Assembly: GCA_900893395.1 (NCBI GenBank)
Contig: CAAHFI010121849.1
Location: 1 to 36,066, forward strand
Source: Euglena gracilis
Taxonomy: Eukaryota; Euglenozoa; Euglenophyceae; Euglenales; Euglenaceae
DNA length: 36,066 nt
Reading direction: 5' to 3'
Under the pieces are notes generated by a model. It was given only the letters and a program-made list of their open reading frames with translations. It was not told where the DNA came from and did no database searches. Position numbers and translations under genes: made by a program. This document shows positions 17,801-33,525 of the stretch, in pieces; position 1 is the stretch's first letter, and each line of letters begins with the position of its first letter.

Positions 17801-20800
17801 GGTCGAATGAAATCCATCTAAATGCTCTTATTGCAACATTTCGCAAACATTCCCGCTGCATGTTTTCTTACATTAAACCACGACAATCATGAAACCAACG
17901 GGTCCCCTGACTTTGGAGGCCTCCTGGAACACCCATTCGGTTACTCGGAGTAAGGCCCAATTTGGTCCATTTTTACATGGTAACCTGGGCTGACCTGGTA
18001 AATGTCCCCCGGAATGGTCGAATGCACCCATCTAAATGTGCTCATTTCTTGCAACCAACATTCCCGCTGCATGTTTTCTTACCATTAAACCACGACAATC
18101 ATGAAACCAACGGGTCCCCTGACTTTGGAGGCCTCCTGGAACACCCATTCGGTTACTCGGAGTAAGGCCCAATTTGGTCCATTTTTACATGGTAACCTGG
18201 GCTGACCTGGTAAATGTCCCCCGGAATGGTCGAATGCACCCATCTAAATGTGCTCATTTCTTGCAACCAACATTCCCGCTGCATGTTTTTCTTACCATTA
18301 AACCACGACAATCATGAAACCAACGGTCCCCTGACTTTGGAGGCCTCCTGGAACACCCATTCGGTTACTCGGAGTAAGGCCCAATTTGGTCCATTTTTAC
18401 ATGGTAACCTGGGCTGACCTGGTAAATGTCCCCCGGAATGGTCGAATGCACCCATCATTCCGCTGCATGTTTTTCTTACCATTAAACCACGACAATCATG
18501 AAACCAACGGGTCCCCTGACTTTGGAGGCCTCCTGGAACACCCATTCGGTTACTCGGAGTAAGGCCCAATTTGGTCCATTTTTACATGGTAACCTGGGCT
18601 GACCTGGTAAATGTCCCCCGAATGGTCGAATGCACCCATCTAAATGTGCTCATTTCTTGCAACCAACATTCCCGCTGCATGTTTTTCTTACCATTAAACC
18701 ACGACAATCATGAAACCAACGGGTCCCCTGACTTTGGAGGCCTCCTGGAACACCCATTCGGTTACTCGGAGTAAGGCCCAATTTGGTCCATTTTTACATG
18801 GTAACCTGGGCTGACCTGGTAAATGTCCCCCGAATGGTCGAATGCACCCATCTAAATGTGCTCATTTCTTGCAACCAACATTCCCGCTGCATGTTTTTCT
18901 TACCATTAAACCACGACAATCATGAAACCAACGGGTCCCCTGACTTTGGAGGCCTCCTGGAACACCCATTCGGTTACTCGGAGTAAGGCCCAATTTGGTC
19001 CATTTTTACATGGTAACCTGGGCTGACCTGGTAAATGTCCCCCGAATGGTCGAATGCACCCATCTAAATGTGCTCATTTCTTGCAACCAACATTCCCGCT
19101 GCATGTTTTTCTTACCATTAAACCACGACAATCATGAAACCAACGGGTCCCCTGACTTTGGAGGCCTCCTGGAACACCCATTCGGTTACTCGGAGTAAGG
19201 CCCAATTTGGTCCATTTTTACATGGTAACCTGGGCTGACCTGGTAAATGTCCCCCGAATGGTCGAATGCACCCATCTAAATGTGCTCATTTCTTGCAACC
19301 AACATTCCCGCTGCATGTTTTTCTTACCATTAAACCACGACAATCATGAAACCAACGGGTCCCCTGACTTTGGAGGCCTCCTGGAACACCCATTCGGTTA
19401 CTCGGAGTAAGGCCCAATTTGGTCCATTTTTACATGGTAACCTGGGCTGACCTGGTAAATGTCCCCCGGAAATGGTCGAATGCACCCATCTAAATGTGCT
19501 CATTTCTTGCAACCAACATTCCCGCTGCATGTTTTTCTTACCATTAAACCACGACAATCATGAAACCAACGGGTCCCCTGACTTTGGAGGCCTCCTGGAA
19601 CACCCATTCGGTTACTCGGAGTAAGGCCCAATTTGGTCCATTTTTACATGGTAACCTGGGCTGACCTGGTAAATGTCCCCCGAAATGGTCGAATGCACCC
19701 ATCTAAATGTGCTCATTTCTTGCAACCAACATTCCCGCTGCATTTTTCTTACCATTAAACCACGACAATCATGAAACCAACGGGTCCCCTGACTTTGGAG
19801 GCCTCCTGGAACACCCATTCGGTTACTCGGAGTAAGGCCCAATTTGGTCCATTTTTACATGGTAACCTGGGCTGACCTGGTAAATGTCCCCCGAATGGTC
19901 GAATGCACCCATCTAAATGTGCTCATTTCTTGCAACCAACATTCCCGCTGCATGTTTTTCTTACCATTAAACCACGACAATCATGAAACCAACGGGTCCC
20001 CTGACTTTGGAGGCCTCCTGGAACACCCATTCGGTTACTCGGAGTAAGGCCCAATTTGGTCCATTTTTACATGGTAACCTGGGCTGACCTGGTAAATGTC
20101 CCCCGGAATGGTCGAATGCACCCATCTAAATGTGCTCATTTCTTGCAACCAACATTCCCGCTGCATGTTTTTCTTACCATTAAACCACGACAATCATGAA
20201 ACCAACGGGTCCCCTGACTTTGGAGGCCTCCTGGAACACCCATTCGGTTACTCGGAGTAAGGCCCAATTTGGTCCATTTTTACATGGTAACCTGGGCTGA
20301 CCTGGTAAATGTCCCCCGGAATGGTCGAATGCACCCATCTAAATGTGCTCATTTCTTGCAACCAACATTCCCGCTGCATGTTTTTTACCATTAAACCACG
20401 ACAATCATGAAACCAACGGGTCCCCTGACTTTGGAGGCCTCCTGGAACACCCATTCGGTTACTCGGAGTAAGGCCCAATTTGGTCCATTTTTACATGGTA
20501 ACCTGGGCTGACCTGGTAAATGTCCCCCGAATGGTCGAATGCACCCATCTAAATGTGCTCATTTCTTGCAACCAACATTCCCGCTGCATGTTTTTCTTAC
20601 CATTAAACCACGACAATCATGAAACCAACGGGTCCCCTGACTTTGGAGGCCTCCTGGAACACCCATTCGGTTACTCGGAGTAAGGCCCAATTTGGTCCAT
20701 TTTTACATGGTAACCTGGGCTGACCTGGTAAATGTCCCCCGGAATGGTCGAATGCACCCATCTAAATGTGCTCATTTCTTGCAACCAACATTCCCGCTGC

Positions 20801-23800
20801 ATGTTTTTCTTACCATTAAACCACGACAATCATGAAACCAACGGGTCCCCTGACTTTGGAGGCCTCCTGGAACACCCATTCGGTTACTCGGAGTAAGGCC
20901 CAATTTGGTCCATTTTTACATGGTAACCTGGGCTGACCTGGTAAATGTCCCCCGGAATGGTCGAATGCACCCATCTAAATGTGCTCATTTCTTGCAACCA
21001 ACATTCCCGCTGCATGTTTTCTTACCATTAAACCACGACAATCATGAAACCAACGGGTCCCCTGACTTTGGAGGCCTCCTGGAACACCCATTCGGTTACT
21101 CGGAGTAAGGCCCAATTTGGTCCATTTTTACATGGTAACCTGGGCTGACCTGGTAAATGTCCCCCGAATGGTCGAATGCACCCATCTAAATGTGCTCATT
21201 TCTTGCAACCAACATTCCCGCTGCATGTTTTTCTTACCATTAAACCACGACAATCATGAAACCAACGGGTCCCCTGACTTTGGAGGCCTCCTGGAACACC
21301 CATTCGGTTACTCGGAGTAAGGCCCAATTTGGTCCATTTTTACATGGTAACCTGGGCTGACCTGGTAAATGTCCCCCGAATGGTCGAATGCACCCATCTA
21401 AATGTGCTCATTTCTTGCAACCAACATTCCCGCTGCATGTTTTCTTACCATTAAACCACGACAATCATGAAACCAACGGGTCCCCTGACTTTGGAGGCCT
21501 CCTGGAACACCCATTCGGTTACTCGGAGTAAGGCCCAATTTGGTCCATTTTTACATGGTAACCTGGGCTGACCTGGTAAATGTCCCCCGAATGGTCGAAT
21601 GCACCCATCTAAATGTGCTCATTTCTTGCAACCAACATTCCCGCTGCATGTTTTTCTTACCATTAAACCACGACAATCATGAAACCAACGGGTCCCCTGA
21701 CTTTGGAGGCCTCCTGGAACACCCATTCGGTTACTCGGAGTAAGGCCCAATTTGGTCCATTTTTACATGGTAACCTGGGCTGACCTGGTAAATGTCCCCC
21801 GAATGGTCGAATGCACCCATCTAAATGTGCTCATTTCTTGCAACCAACATTCCCGCTGCATGTTTTTCTTACCATTAAACCACGACAATCATGAAACCAA
21901 CGGGTCCCCTGACTTTGGAGGCCTCCTGGAACACCCATTCGGTTACTCGGAGTAAGGCCCAATTTGGTCCATTTTTACATGGTAACCTGGGCTGACCTGG
22001 TAAATGTCCCCGGAATGGTCGAATGCACCCATCTAAATGTGCTCATTTCTTGCAACCAACATTCCCGCTGCATGTTTTTCTTACCATTAAACCACGACAA
22101 TCATGAAACCAACGGGTCCCCTGACTTTGGAGGCCTCCTGGAACACCCATTCGGTTACTCGGAGTAAGGCCCAATTTGGTCCATTTTTACATGGTAACCT
22201 GGGCTGACCTGGTAAATGTCCCCCGAATGGTCGAATGCACCCATCTAAATGTGCTCATTTCTTGCAACCAACATTCCCGCTGCATGTTTTTTTACCATTA
22301 AACCACGACAATCATGAAACCAACGGGTCCCCTGACTTTGGAGGCCTCCTGGAACACCCATTCGGTTACTCGGAGTAAGGCCCAATTTGGTCCATTTTTA
22401 CATGGTAACCTGGGCTGACCTGGTAAATGTCCCCCGAATGGTCGAATGCACCCATCTAAATGTGCTCATTTCTTGCAACCAACATTCCCGCTGCATGTTT
22501 TTCTTACCATTAAACCACGACAATCATGAAACCAACGGGTCCCCTGACTTTGGAGGCCTCCTGGAACACCCATTCGGTTACTCGGAGTAAGGCCCAATTT
22601 GGTCCATTTTTACATGGTAACCTGGGCTGACCTGGTAAATGTCCCCCGGAAATGGTCGAATGCACCCATCTAAATGTGCTCATTTCTTGCAACCAACATT
22701 CCCGCTGCATGTTTTTCTTACCATTAAACCACGACAATCATGAAACCAACGGGTCCCCTGACTTTGGAGGCCTCCTGGAACACCCATTCGGTTACTCGGA
22801 GTAAGGCCCAATTTGGTCCATTTTTACATGGTAACCTGGGCTGACCTGGTAAATGTCCCCCGAATGGTCGAATGCACCCATCTAAATGTGCTCATTTCTT
22901 GCAACCAACATTCCCGCTGCATGTTTTTCTTACCATTAAACCACGACAATCATGAAACCAACGGGTCCCCTGACTTTGGAGGCCTCCTGGAACACCCATT
23001 CGGTTACTCGGAGTAAGGCCCAATTTGGTCCATTTTTACATGGTAACCTGGGCTGACCTGGTAAATGTCCCCCGAAATGGTCGAATGCACCCATCTAAAT
23101 GTGCTCATTTCTTGCAACCAACATTCCCGCTGCATGTTTTTCTTACCATTAAACCACGACAATCATGAAACCAACGGGTCCCTGACTTTGGAGGCCTCCT
23201 GGAACACCCATTCGGTTACTCGGAGTAAGGCCCAATTTGGTCCATTTTTACATGGTAACCTGGGCTGACCTGGTAAATGTCCCCCGAATGGTCGAATGCA
23301 CCCATCTAAATGTGCTCATTTCTTGCAACCAACATTCCCGCTGCATGTTTTTCTTACCATTAAACCACGACAATCATGAAACCAACGGGTCCCCTGACTT
23401 TGGAGGCCTCCTGGAACACTCGGAGTAAGGCCCAATTTGGTCCATTTTTACATGGTAACCTGGGCTGACCTGGTAAATGTCCCCCGAATGGTCGAATGCA
23501 CCCATCTAAATGTGCTCATTTCTTGCAACCAACACCGCTGCATGTTTTTTTCATTAAACCACGACAATCATGAAACCAACGGGTCCCCTGACTTTGGAGG
23601 CCTCCTGGAACACCCATTCGGTTACTCGGAGTAAGGCCCAATTTGGTCCATTTTTACATGGTAACCTGGGCTGACCTGGTAAATGTCCCCCGAATGGTCG
23701 AATGCACCCATCTAAATGTGCTCATTTCTTGCAACCAACATTCCCGCTGCATGTTTTTCTTACCATTAAACCACGACAATCATGAAACCAACGGGTCCCC

Positions 23801-26800
23801 TGACTTTGGAGGCCTCCTGGAACACCCATTCGGTTACTCGGAGTAAGGCCCAATTTGGTCCATTTTTTGGTAACCTGGGCTGACCTGGTAAATGTCCCCC
23901 GGAATGGTCGAATGCACCCATCTAAATGTGCTCATTTCTTGCAACCAACATTCCCGCTGCATGTTTTTCTTACCATTAAACCACGACAATCATGAAACCA
24001 ACGGGTCCCCTGACTTTGGAGGCCTCCTGGAACACCCTCGGAGTAAGGCCCAATTTGGTCCATTTTTACATGGTAACCTGGGCTGACCTGGTAAATGTCC
24101 CCCGAATGGTCGAATGCACCCATCTAAATGTGCTCATTTCTTGCAACCAACATTCCCGCTGCATGTTTTTCTTACCATTAAACCACGACAATCATGAAAC
24201 CAACGGGTCCCCTGACTTTGGAGGCCTCCTGGAACACCCATTCGGTTACTCGGAGTAAGGCCCAATTTGGTCCATTTTTACATGGTAACCTGGGCTGACC
24301 TGGTAAATGTCCCCCGAATGGTCGAATGCACCCATCTAAATGTGCTCATTTCTTGCAACCAACATTCCCGCTGCATGTTTTTCTTACCATTAAACCACGA
24401 CAATCATGAAACCAACGGGTCCCCTGACTTTGGAGGCCTCCTGGAACACCCATTCGGTTACTCGGAGTAAGGCCCAATTTGGTCCATTTTTACATGGTAA
24501 CCTGGGCTGACCTGGTAAATGTCCCCCGAATGGTCGAATGCACCCATCTAAATGTGCTCATTTCTTGCAACCAACATTCCCGCTGCATGTTTTTCTTACC
24601 ATTAAACCACGACAATCATGAAACCAACGGGTCCCTGACTTTGGAGGCCTCCTGGAACACCCATTCGGTTACTCGGAGTAAGGCCCAATTTGGTCCATTT
24701 TTACATGGTAACCTGGGCTGACCTGGTAAATGTCCCCCGAATGGTCGAATGCACCATCTAAATGTGCTCATTTCTTGCAACCAACATTCCCGCTGCATGT
24801 TTTTCTTACCATTAAACCACGACAATCATGAAACCAACGGGTCCCCTGACTTTGGAGGCCTCCTGGAACACCCATTCGGTTACTCGGAGTAAGGCCCAAT
24901 TTGGTCCATTTTTACATGGTAACCTGGGCTGACCTGGTAAATGTCCCCCGGAATGGTCGAATGCACCCATCTAAATGTGCTCATTTCTTGCAACCAACAT
25001 TCCCGCTGCATGTTTTTCTTACCATTAAACCACGACAATCATGAAACCAACGGGTCCCCTGACTTTGGAGGCCTCCTGGAACACCCATTCGGTTACTCGG
25101 AGTAAGGCCCAATTTGGTCCATTTTTACATGGTAACCTGGGCTGACCTGGTAAATGTCCCCCGAATGGTCGAATGCACCCATCTAAATGTGCTCATTTCT
25201 TGCAACCAACATTCCCGCTGCATGTTTTTCTTACCATTAAACCAACAATCATGAAACCAACGGGTCCCCTGACTTTGGAGGCCTCCTGGAACACCCATTC
25301 GGTTACTCGGAGTAAGGCCCAATTTGGTCCATTTTTACATGGTAACCTGGGCTGACCTGGTAAATGTCCCCCGAATGGTCGAATGCACCCATCTAAATGT
25401 GCTCATTTCTTGCAACCAACATTCCCGCTGCATGTTTTTCTTACCATTAAACCACGACAATCATGAAACCAACGGGTCCCCTGACTTTGGAGGCCTCCTG
25501 GAACACCCATTCGGTTACTCGGAGTAAGGCCCAATTTGGTCCATTTTTACATGGTAACCTGGGCTGACCTGGTAAATGTCCCCCGGAATGGTCGAATGCA
25601 CCCATCTAAATGTGCTCATTTCTTGCAACCAACATTCCCGCTGCATGTTTTTCTTACCATTAAACCACGAATCATGAAACCAACGGGTCCCCTGACTTTG
25701 GAGGCCTCCTGGAACACCCATTCGGTTACTCGGAGTAAGGCCCAATTTGGTCCATTTTTACATGGTAACCTGGGCTGACCTGGTAAATGTCCCCGAAATG
25801 GTCGAATGCACCCATCTAAATGTGCTCATTTCTTGCAACCAACATTCCCGCTGCATGTTTTTTTACATTAAACCACGACAATCATGAAACCAACGGGTCC
25901 CCTGACTTTGGAGGCCTCCTGGAACACCCATTCGGTTACTCGGAGTAAGGCCCAATTTGGTCCATTTTTACATGGTAACCTGGGCTGACCTGGTAAATGT
26001 CCCCCGAATGGTCGAATGCACCCATCTAAATGTGCTCATTTCTTGCAACCAACATTCCCGCTGCATGTTTTTCTTACCATTAAACCACGACAATCATGAA
26101 ACCAACGGGTCCCCTGACTTTGGAGGCCTCCTGGAACACCCATTCGGTTACTCGGAGTAAGGCCCAATTTGGTCCATTTTTACATGGTAACCTGGGCTGA
26201 CCTGGTAAATGTCCCCCGAATGGTCGAATGCACCCATCTAAATGTGCTCATTTCTTGCAACCAACATTCCCGCTGCATGTTTTTCTTACCATTAAACCAC
26301 GACAATCATGAAACCAACGGGTCCCCTGACTTTGGAGGCCTCCTGGAACACCCATTCGGTTACTCGGAGTAAGGCCCAATTTGGTCCATTTTTACATGGT
26401 AACCTGGGCTGACCTGGTAAATGTCCCCCAATGGTCGAATGCACCCATCTAAATGTGCTCATTTCTTGCAACCAACATTCCCGCTGCATGTTTTTCTTAC
26501 CATTAAACCACGACAATCATGAAACCAACGGGTCCCTGACTTTGGAGGCCTCCTGGAACACCCATTCGGTTACTCGGAGTAAGGCCCAATTTGGTCCATT
26601 TTTACATGGTAACCTGGGCTGACCTGGTAAATGTCCCCCGGAATGGTCGAATGCACCCATCTAAATGTGCTCATTTCTTGCAACCAACATTCCCGCTGCA
26701 TGTTTTTCTTACCATTAAACCACGACAATCATGAAACCAACGGGTCCCCTGACTTTGGAGGCCTCCTGGAACACCCATTCGGTAAGGCCCAATTTGGTCC

Positions 26801-29800
26801 ATTTTTACATGGTAACCTGGGCTGACCTGGTAAATGTCCCCGGAATGGTCGAATGCACCCATCTAAATGTGTCATTTCTTGCAACCAACATTCCCGCTGC
26901 ATGTTTTTCTTACCATTAAACCACGACAATCATGAAACCAACGGGTCCCCTGACTTTGGAGGCCTCCTGGAACACCCATTCGGTTACTCGGAGTAAGGCC
27001 CAATTTGGTCCATTTTTACATGGTAACCTGGGCTGACCTGGTAAATGTCCCCCGAATGGTCGAATGCACCCATCTAAATGTGCTCATTTCTTGCAACCAA
27101 CATTCCGCTGCATTCCACACGACAATCATGAAACCAACGGGTCCCCTGACTTTGGAGGCCTCCTGGAACACCCATTCGGTTACTCGGAGTAAGGCCCAAT
27201 TTGGTCCATTTTTACATGGTAACCTGGGCTGACCTGGTAAATGTCCCCCGGAATGGTCGAATGCACCCATCTAAATGTGCTCATTTCTTGCAACCAACAT
27301 TCCCGCTGCATGTTTTTTTACCATTAAACCACGACAATCATGAAACCAACGGGTCCCCTGACTTTGGAGGCCTCCTGGAACACCCATTCGGTTACTCGGA
27401 GTAAGGCCCATTTGGTCCATTTTTACATGGTAACCTGGGCTGACCTGGTAAATGTCCCCCGGAATGGTCGAATGCACCCATCTAAATGTGCTCATTTCTT
27501 GCAACCAACATTCCCGCTGCATGTTTTTCTTACCATTAAACCACGACAATCATGAAACCAACGGGTCCCCTGACTTTGGAGGCCTCCTGGAACACCCATT
27601 CGGTTACTCGGAGTAAGGCCCATTTGGTCCATTTTTACATGGTAACCTGGGCTGACCTGGTAAATGTCCCCCGAATGGTCGAATGCACCCATCTAAATGT
27701 GCTCATTTCTTGCAACCAACATTCCCGCTGCATGTTTTTCTTACCATTAAACCACGACAATCATGAAACCAACGGGTCCCCTGACTTTGGAGGCCTCCTG
27801 GAACACCCATTCGGTTACTCGGAGTAAGGCCCAATTTGGTCCATTTTTACATGGTAACCTGGGCTGACCTGGTAAATGTCCCCCGGAATGGTCGAATGCA
27901 CCCATCTAAATGTGCTCATTTCTTGCAACCAACATTCCCGCTGCATGTTTTTCTTACCATTAAACCACGACAATCATGAAACCAACGGGTCCCCTGACTT
28001 TGGAGGCCTCCTGGAACACCCATTCGGTTACTCGGAGTAAGGCCCAATTTGGTCCATTTTTACATGGTAACCTGGGCTGACCTGGTAAATGTCCCCCGAA
28101 TGGTCGAATGCACCCATCTAAATGTGCTCATTTCTTGCAACCAACATTCCCGCTGCATGTTTTTCTTACCATTAAACCACGACAATCATGAAACCAACGG
28201 GTCCCCTGACTTTGGAGGCCTCCTGGAACACCCATTCGGTTACTCGGAGTAAGGCCCAATTTGGTCCATTTTTACATGGTAACCTGGGCTGACCTGGTAA
28301 ATGTCCCCCGGAATGGTCGAATGCACCCATCTAAATGTGCTCATTTCTTGCAACCAACATTCCCGCTGCATGTTTTTCTTACCATTAAACCACGACAATC
28401 ATGAAACCAACGGGTCCCCTGACTTTGGAGGCCTCCTGGAACACCCATTCGGTTACTCGGAGTAAGGCCCATTTGGTCCATTTTTACATGGTAACCTGGG
28501 CTGACCTGGTAAATGTCCCCGAATGGTCGAATGCACCCATCTAAATGTGCTCATTTCTTGCAACCAACATTCCCGCTGCATGTTTTTCTTACCATTAAAC
28601 CACGACAATCATGAAACCAACGGGTCCCCTGACTTTGGAGGCCTCCTGGAACACCCATTCGGTTACTCGGAGTAAGGCCCAATTTGGTCCATTTTTACAT
28701 GGTAACCTGGGCTGACCTGGTAAATGTCCCCCGGAATGGTCGAATGCACCCATCTAAATGTGCTCATTTCTTGCAACCAACATTCCCGCTGCATGTTTTT
28801 CTTACCATTAAACCACGACAATCATGAAACCAACGGGTCCCCTGACTTTGGAGGCCTCCTGGAACACCCATTCGGTTACTCGGAGTAAGGCCCAATTTGG
28901 TCCATTTTTACATGGTAACCTGGGCTGACCTGGTAAATGTCCCCCGGAATGGTCGAATGCACCCATCTAAATGTGCTCATTTCTTGCAACCAACATTCCC
29001 GCTGCATGTTTTTCTTACCATTAAACCACGACAATCATGAAACCAACGGGTCCCCTGACTTTGGAGGCCTCCTGGAACACCCATTCGGTTACTCGGAGTA
29101 AGGCCCAATTTGGTCCATTTTTACATGGTAACCTGGGCTGACCTGGTAAATGTCCCCCGAATGGTCGAATGCACCCATCTAAATGTGCTCATTTCTTGCA
29201 ACCAACATTCCCGCTGCATGTTTTTCTTACCATTAAACCACGACAATCATGAAACCAACGGGTCCCCTGACTTTGGAGGCCTCCTGGAACACCCATTCGG
29301 TTACTCGGAGTAAGGCCCATTTGGTCCATTTTTACATGGTAACCTGGGCTGACCTGGTAAATGTCCCCGGAATGGTCGAATGCACCCATCTAAATGTGCT
29401 CATTTCTTGCAACCAACATTCCCGCTGCATTTTTCTTACCATTAAACCACGACAATCATGAAACCAACGGGTCCCCTGACTTTGGAGGCCTCCTGGAACA
29501 CCCATTCGGTTACTCGGAGTAAGGCCCAATTTGGTCCATTTTTACATGGTAACCTGGGCTGACCTGGTAAATGTCCCCCGGAATGGTCGAATGCACCCAT
29601 CTAAATGTGCTCATTCTTGCAACCAACATTCCCGCTGCATGTTTTTCTTACCATTAAACCACGACAATCATGAAACCAACGGGTCCCCTGACTTTGGAGG
29701 CCTCCTGGAACACCCATTCGGTTACTCGGAGTAAGGCCCAATTTGGTCCATTTTTACATGGTAACCTGGGCTGACCTGGTAAATGTCCCCCGAATGGTCG

Positions 29801-32800
29801 AATGCACCCATCTAAATGTGCTCATTTCTTGCAACCAACATTCCCGCTGCATGTTTTCTTACCATTAAACCACGACAATCATGAAACCAACGGGTCCCCT
29901 GACTTTGGAGGCCTCCTGGAACACCCATTCGGTTACTCGGAGTAAGGCCCAATTTGGTCCATTTTTACATGGTAACCTGGGCTGACCTGGTAAATGTCCC
30001 CGGAATGGTCGAATGCACCCATCTAAATGTGCTCATTTCTTGCAACCAACATTCCCGCTGCATGTTTTTCTTACCATTAAACCACGACAATCATGAAACC
30101 AACGGGTCCCCTGACTTTGGAGGCCTCCTGGAACACCCATTCGGTTACTCGGAGTAAGGCCCAATTTGGTCCATTTTTACATGGTAACCTGGGCTGACCT
30201 GGTAAATGTCCCCCGAATGGTCGAATGCACCCATCTAAATGTGCTCATTTCTTGCAACCAACATTCCCGCTGCATGTTTTTCTTACCATTAAACCACGAC
30301 AATCATGAAACCAACGGGTCCCCTGACTTTGGAGGCCTCCTGGAACACCCATTCGGTTACTCGGAGTAAGGCCCAATTTGGTCCATTTTTACATGGTAAC
30401 CTGGGCTGACCTGGTAAATGTCCCCCGGAATGGTCGAATGCACCCATCTAAATGTGCTCATTTCTTGCAACCAACATTCCCGCTGCATGTTTTTCTTACC
30501 ATTAAACACGACAATCATGAAACCAACGGGTCCCCTGACTTTGGAGGCCTCCTGGAACACCCATTCGGTTACTCGGAGTAAGGCCCAATTTGGTCCATTT
30601 TTACATGGTAACCTGGGCTGACCTGGTAAATGTCCCCCGAATGGTCGAATGCACCCATCTAAATGTGCTCATTTCTTGCAACCAACATTCCCGCTGCATG
30701 TTTTTCTTACCATTAAACCACGACAATCATGAAACCAACGGGTCCCTGACTTTGGAGGCCTCCTGGAACACCCATTCGGTTACTCGGAGTAAGGCCAATT
30801 TGGTCCATTTTTACATGGTAACCTGGGCTGACCTGGTAAATGTCCCCCGAATGGTCGAATGCACCCATCTAAATGTGCTCATTTCTTGCAACCAACATTC
30901 CCGCTGCATGTTTTTCTTACCATTAAACCACGACAATCATGAAACCAACGGGTCCCCTGACTTTGGAGGCCTCCTGGAACACCCATTCGGTTACTCGGAG
31001 TAAGGCCCAATTTGGTCCATTTTTACATGGTAACCTGGGCTGACCTGGTAAATGTCCCCCGGAATGGTCGAATGCACCCATCTAAATGTGCTTTTCTTGC
31101 AACCAACATTCCCGCTGCATGTTTTTTACCATTAAACCACGACAATCATGAAACCAACGGGTCCCCTGACTTTGGAGGCCTCCTGGAACACCCATTCGGT
31201 TACTCGGAGTAAGGCCCATTTGGTCCATTTTTACATGGTAACCTGGGCTGACCTGGTAAATGTCCCCGAATGGTCGAATGCACCCATCTAAATGTGCTCA
31301 TTTCTTGCAACCAACATTCCCGCTGCATGTTTTTCTTACCATTAAACCACGACAATCATGAAACCAACGGGTCCCCTGACTTTGGAGGCCTCCTGGAACA
31401 CCCATTCGGTTACTCGGAGTAAGGCCCAATTTGGTCCATTTTTACATGGTAACCTGGGCTGACCTGGTAAATGTCCCCCGGAATGGTCGAATGCACCCAT
31501 CTAAATGTGCTCATTTCTTGCAACCAACATTCCCGCTGCATGTTTTTCTTACCATTAAACCACGACAATCATGAAACCAACGGGTCCCCTGACTTTGGAG
31601 GCCTCCTGGAACACCCATTCGGTTACTCGGAGTAAGGCCCATTTGGTCCATTTTTACATGGTAACCTGGGCTGACCTGGTAAATGTCCCCCGGAATGGTC
31701 GAATGCACCCATCTAAATGTGCTCATTTCTTGCAACCAACATTCCCGCTGCATGTTTTTCTTACCATTAAACCACGACAATCATGAAACCAACGGGTCCC
31801 CTGACTTTGGAGGCCTCCTGGAACACCCATTCGGTTACTCGGAGTAAGGCCCAATTTGGTCCATTTTTACATGGTAACCTGGGCTGACCTGGTAAATGTC
31901 CCCCGGAATGGTCGAATGCACCCATCTAAATGTGCTCATTTCTTGCAACCAACATTCCCGCTGCATGTTTTTCTTACCATTAAACCACGACAATCATGAA
32001 ACCAACGGGTCCCTGACTTTGGAGGCCTCCTGGAACACCCATTCGGTTACTCGGAGTAAGGCCCATTTGGTCCATTTTTACATGGTAACCTGGGCTGACC
32101 TGGTAAATGTCCCCCGGAATGGTCGAATGCACCCATCTAAATGTGCTCATTTCTTGCAACCAACATTCCCGCTGCATGTTTTTCTTACCATTAAACCACG
32201 ACAATCATGAAACCAACGGGTCCCCTGACTTTGGAGGCCTCCTGGAACACCCATTCGGTTACTCGGAGTATTTGGTCCATTTTTACATGGTAACCTGGGC
32301 TGACCTGGTAAATGTCCCCCGAATGGTCGAATGCACCCATCTAAATGTGCTCATTTCTTGCAACCAACATTCCCGCTGCATTTTTCTTACCATTAAACCA
32401 CGACAATCATGAAACCAACGGGTCCCCTGACTTTGGAGGCCTCCTGGAACACCCATTCGGTTACTCGGAGTAAGGCCAATTTGGTCCATTTTTACATGGT
32501 AACCTGGGCTGACCTGGTAAATGTCCCCGGAATGGTCGAATGCACCCATCTAAATGTGCTCATTTCTTGCAACCAACATTCCCGCTGCATGTTTTTCTTA
32601 CCATTAAACCACGACAATCATGAAACCAACGGGTCCCCTGACTTTGGAGGCCTCCTGGAACACCCATTCGGTTACTCGGAGTAAGGCCCAATTTGGTCCA
32701 TTTTTACATGGTAACCTGGGCTGACCTGGTAAATGTCCCCCGAATGGTCGAATGCACCCATCTAAATGTGCTCATTTCTTGCAACCAACATTCCCGCTGC

Positions 32801-33500
32801 ATGTTTTTCTTACCATTAAACCACGACAATCATGAAACCAACGGGTCCCCTGACTTTGGAGGCCTCCTGGAACACCCATTCGGTTACTCGGAGTAAGGCC
32901 AATTTGGTCCATTTTTACATGGTAACCTGGGCTGACCTGGTAAATGTCCCCGGAATGGTCGAATGCACCCATCTAAATGTGCTCATTTCTTGCAACCAAC
33001 ATTCCCGCTGCATGTTTTTCTTACCATTAAACCACGACAATCATGAAACCAACGGGTCCCCTGACTTTGGAGGCCTCCTGGAACACCCATTCGGTTACTC
33101 GGAGTAAGGCCCAATTTGGTCCATTTTTACATGGTAACCTGGGCTGACCTGGTAAATGTCCCCCGAATGTCGAATGCACCCATCTAAATGTGCTCATTTC
33201 TTGCAACCAACATTCCCGCTGCATGTTTTTCTTACCATTAAACCACGACAATCATGAAACCAACGGGTCCCCTGACTTTGGAGGCCTCCTGGAACACCCA
33301 TTCGGTTACTCGGAGTAAGGCCAATTTTGGTCCATTTTTCATGGTAACCTGGGCTGACCTGGTAAATGTCCCCCGGAATGGTCGAATGCACCCATCAAAT
33401 GTGCTCATTTCTTGCAACCAACATTCCCGCTGCATGTTTTTCTTACCATTAAACCACGACAATCATGAAACCAACGGGTCCCTGACTTTGGAGGCCTCCT
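11814..33500 (+). repeat. Homogeneous core of the satellite array
   Basis: Roughly 100 copies are nearly free of substitutions. Copy-to-copy differences are mostly one-base changes in run length at a few positions: the C-run and A-run in CCCCCGAATGG, the T-run in GTTTTTCTTACC, and CCCC versus CCC in GGGTCCCCTG. A few copies have larger deletions, near 18455, 23415, 23530, 24035, 26780 and 27115, and one near 17809-17860 is locally scrambled. Confidence 0.9.
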
Positions 33501-33525
33501 GGAACACCCATTCGGTTACTCGGAG

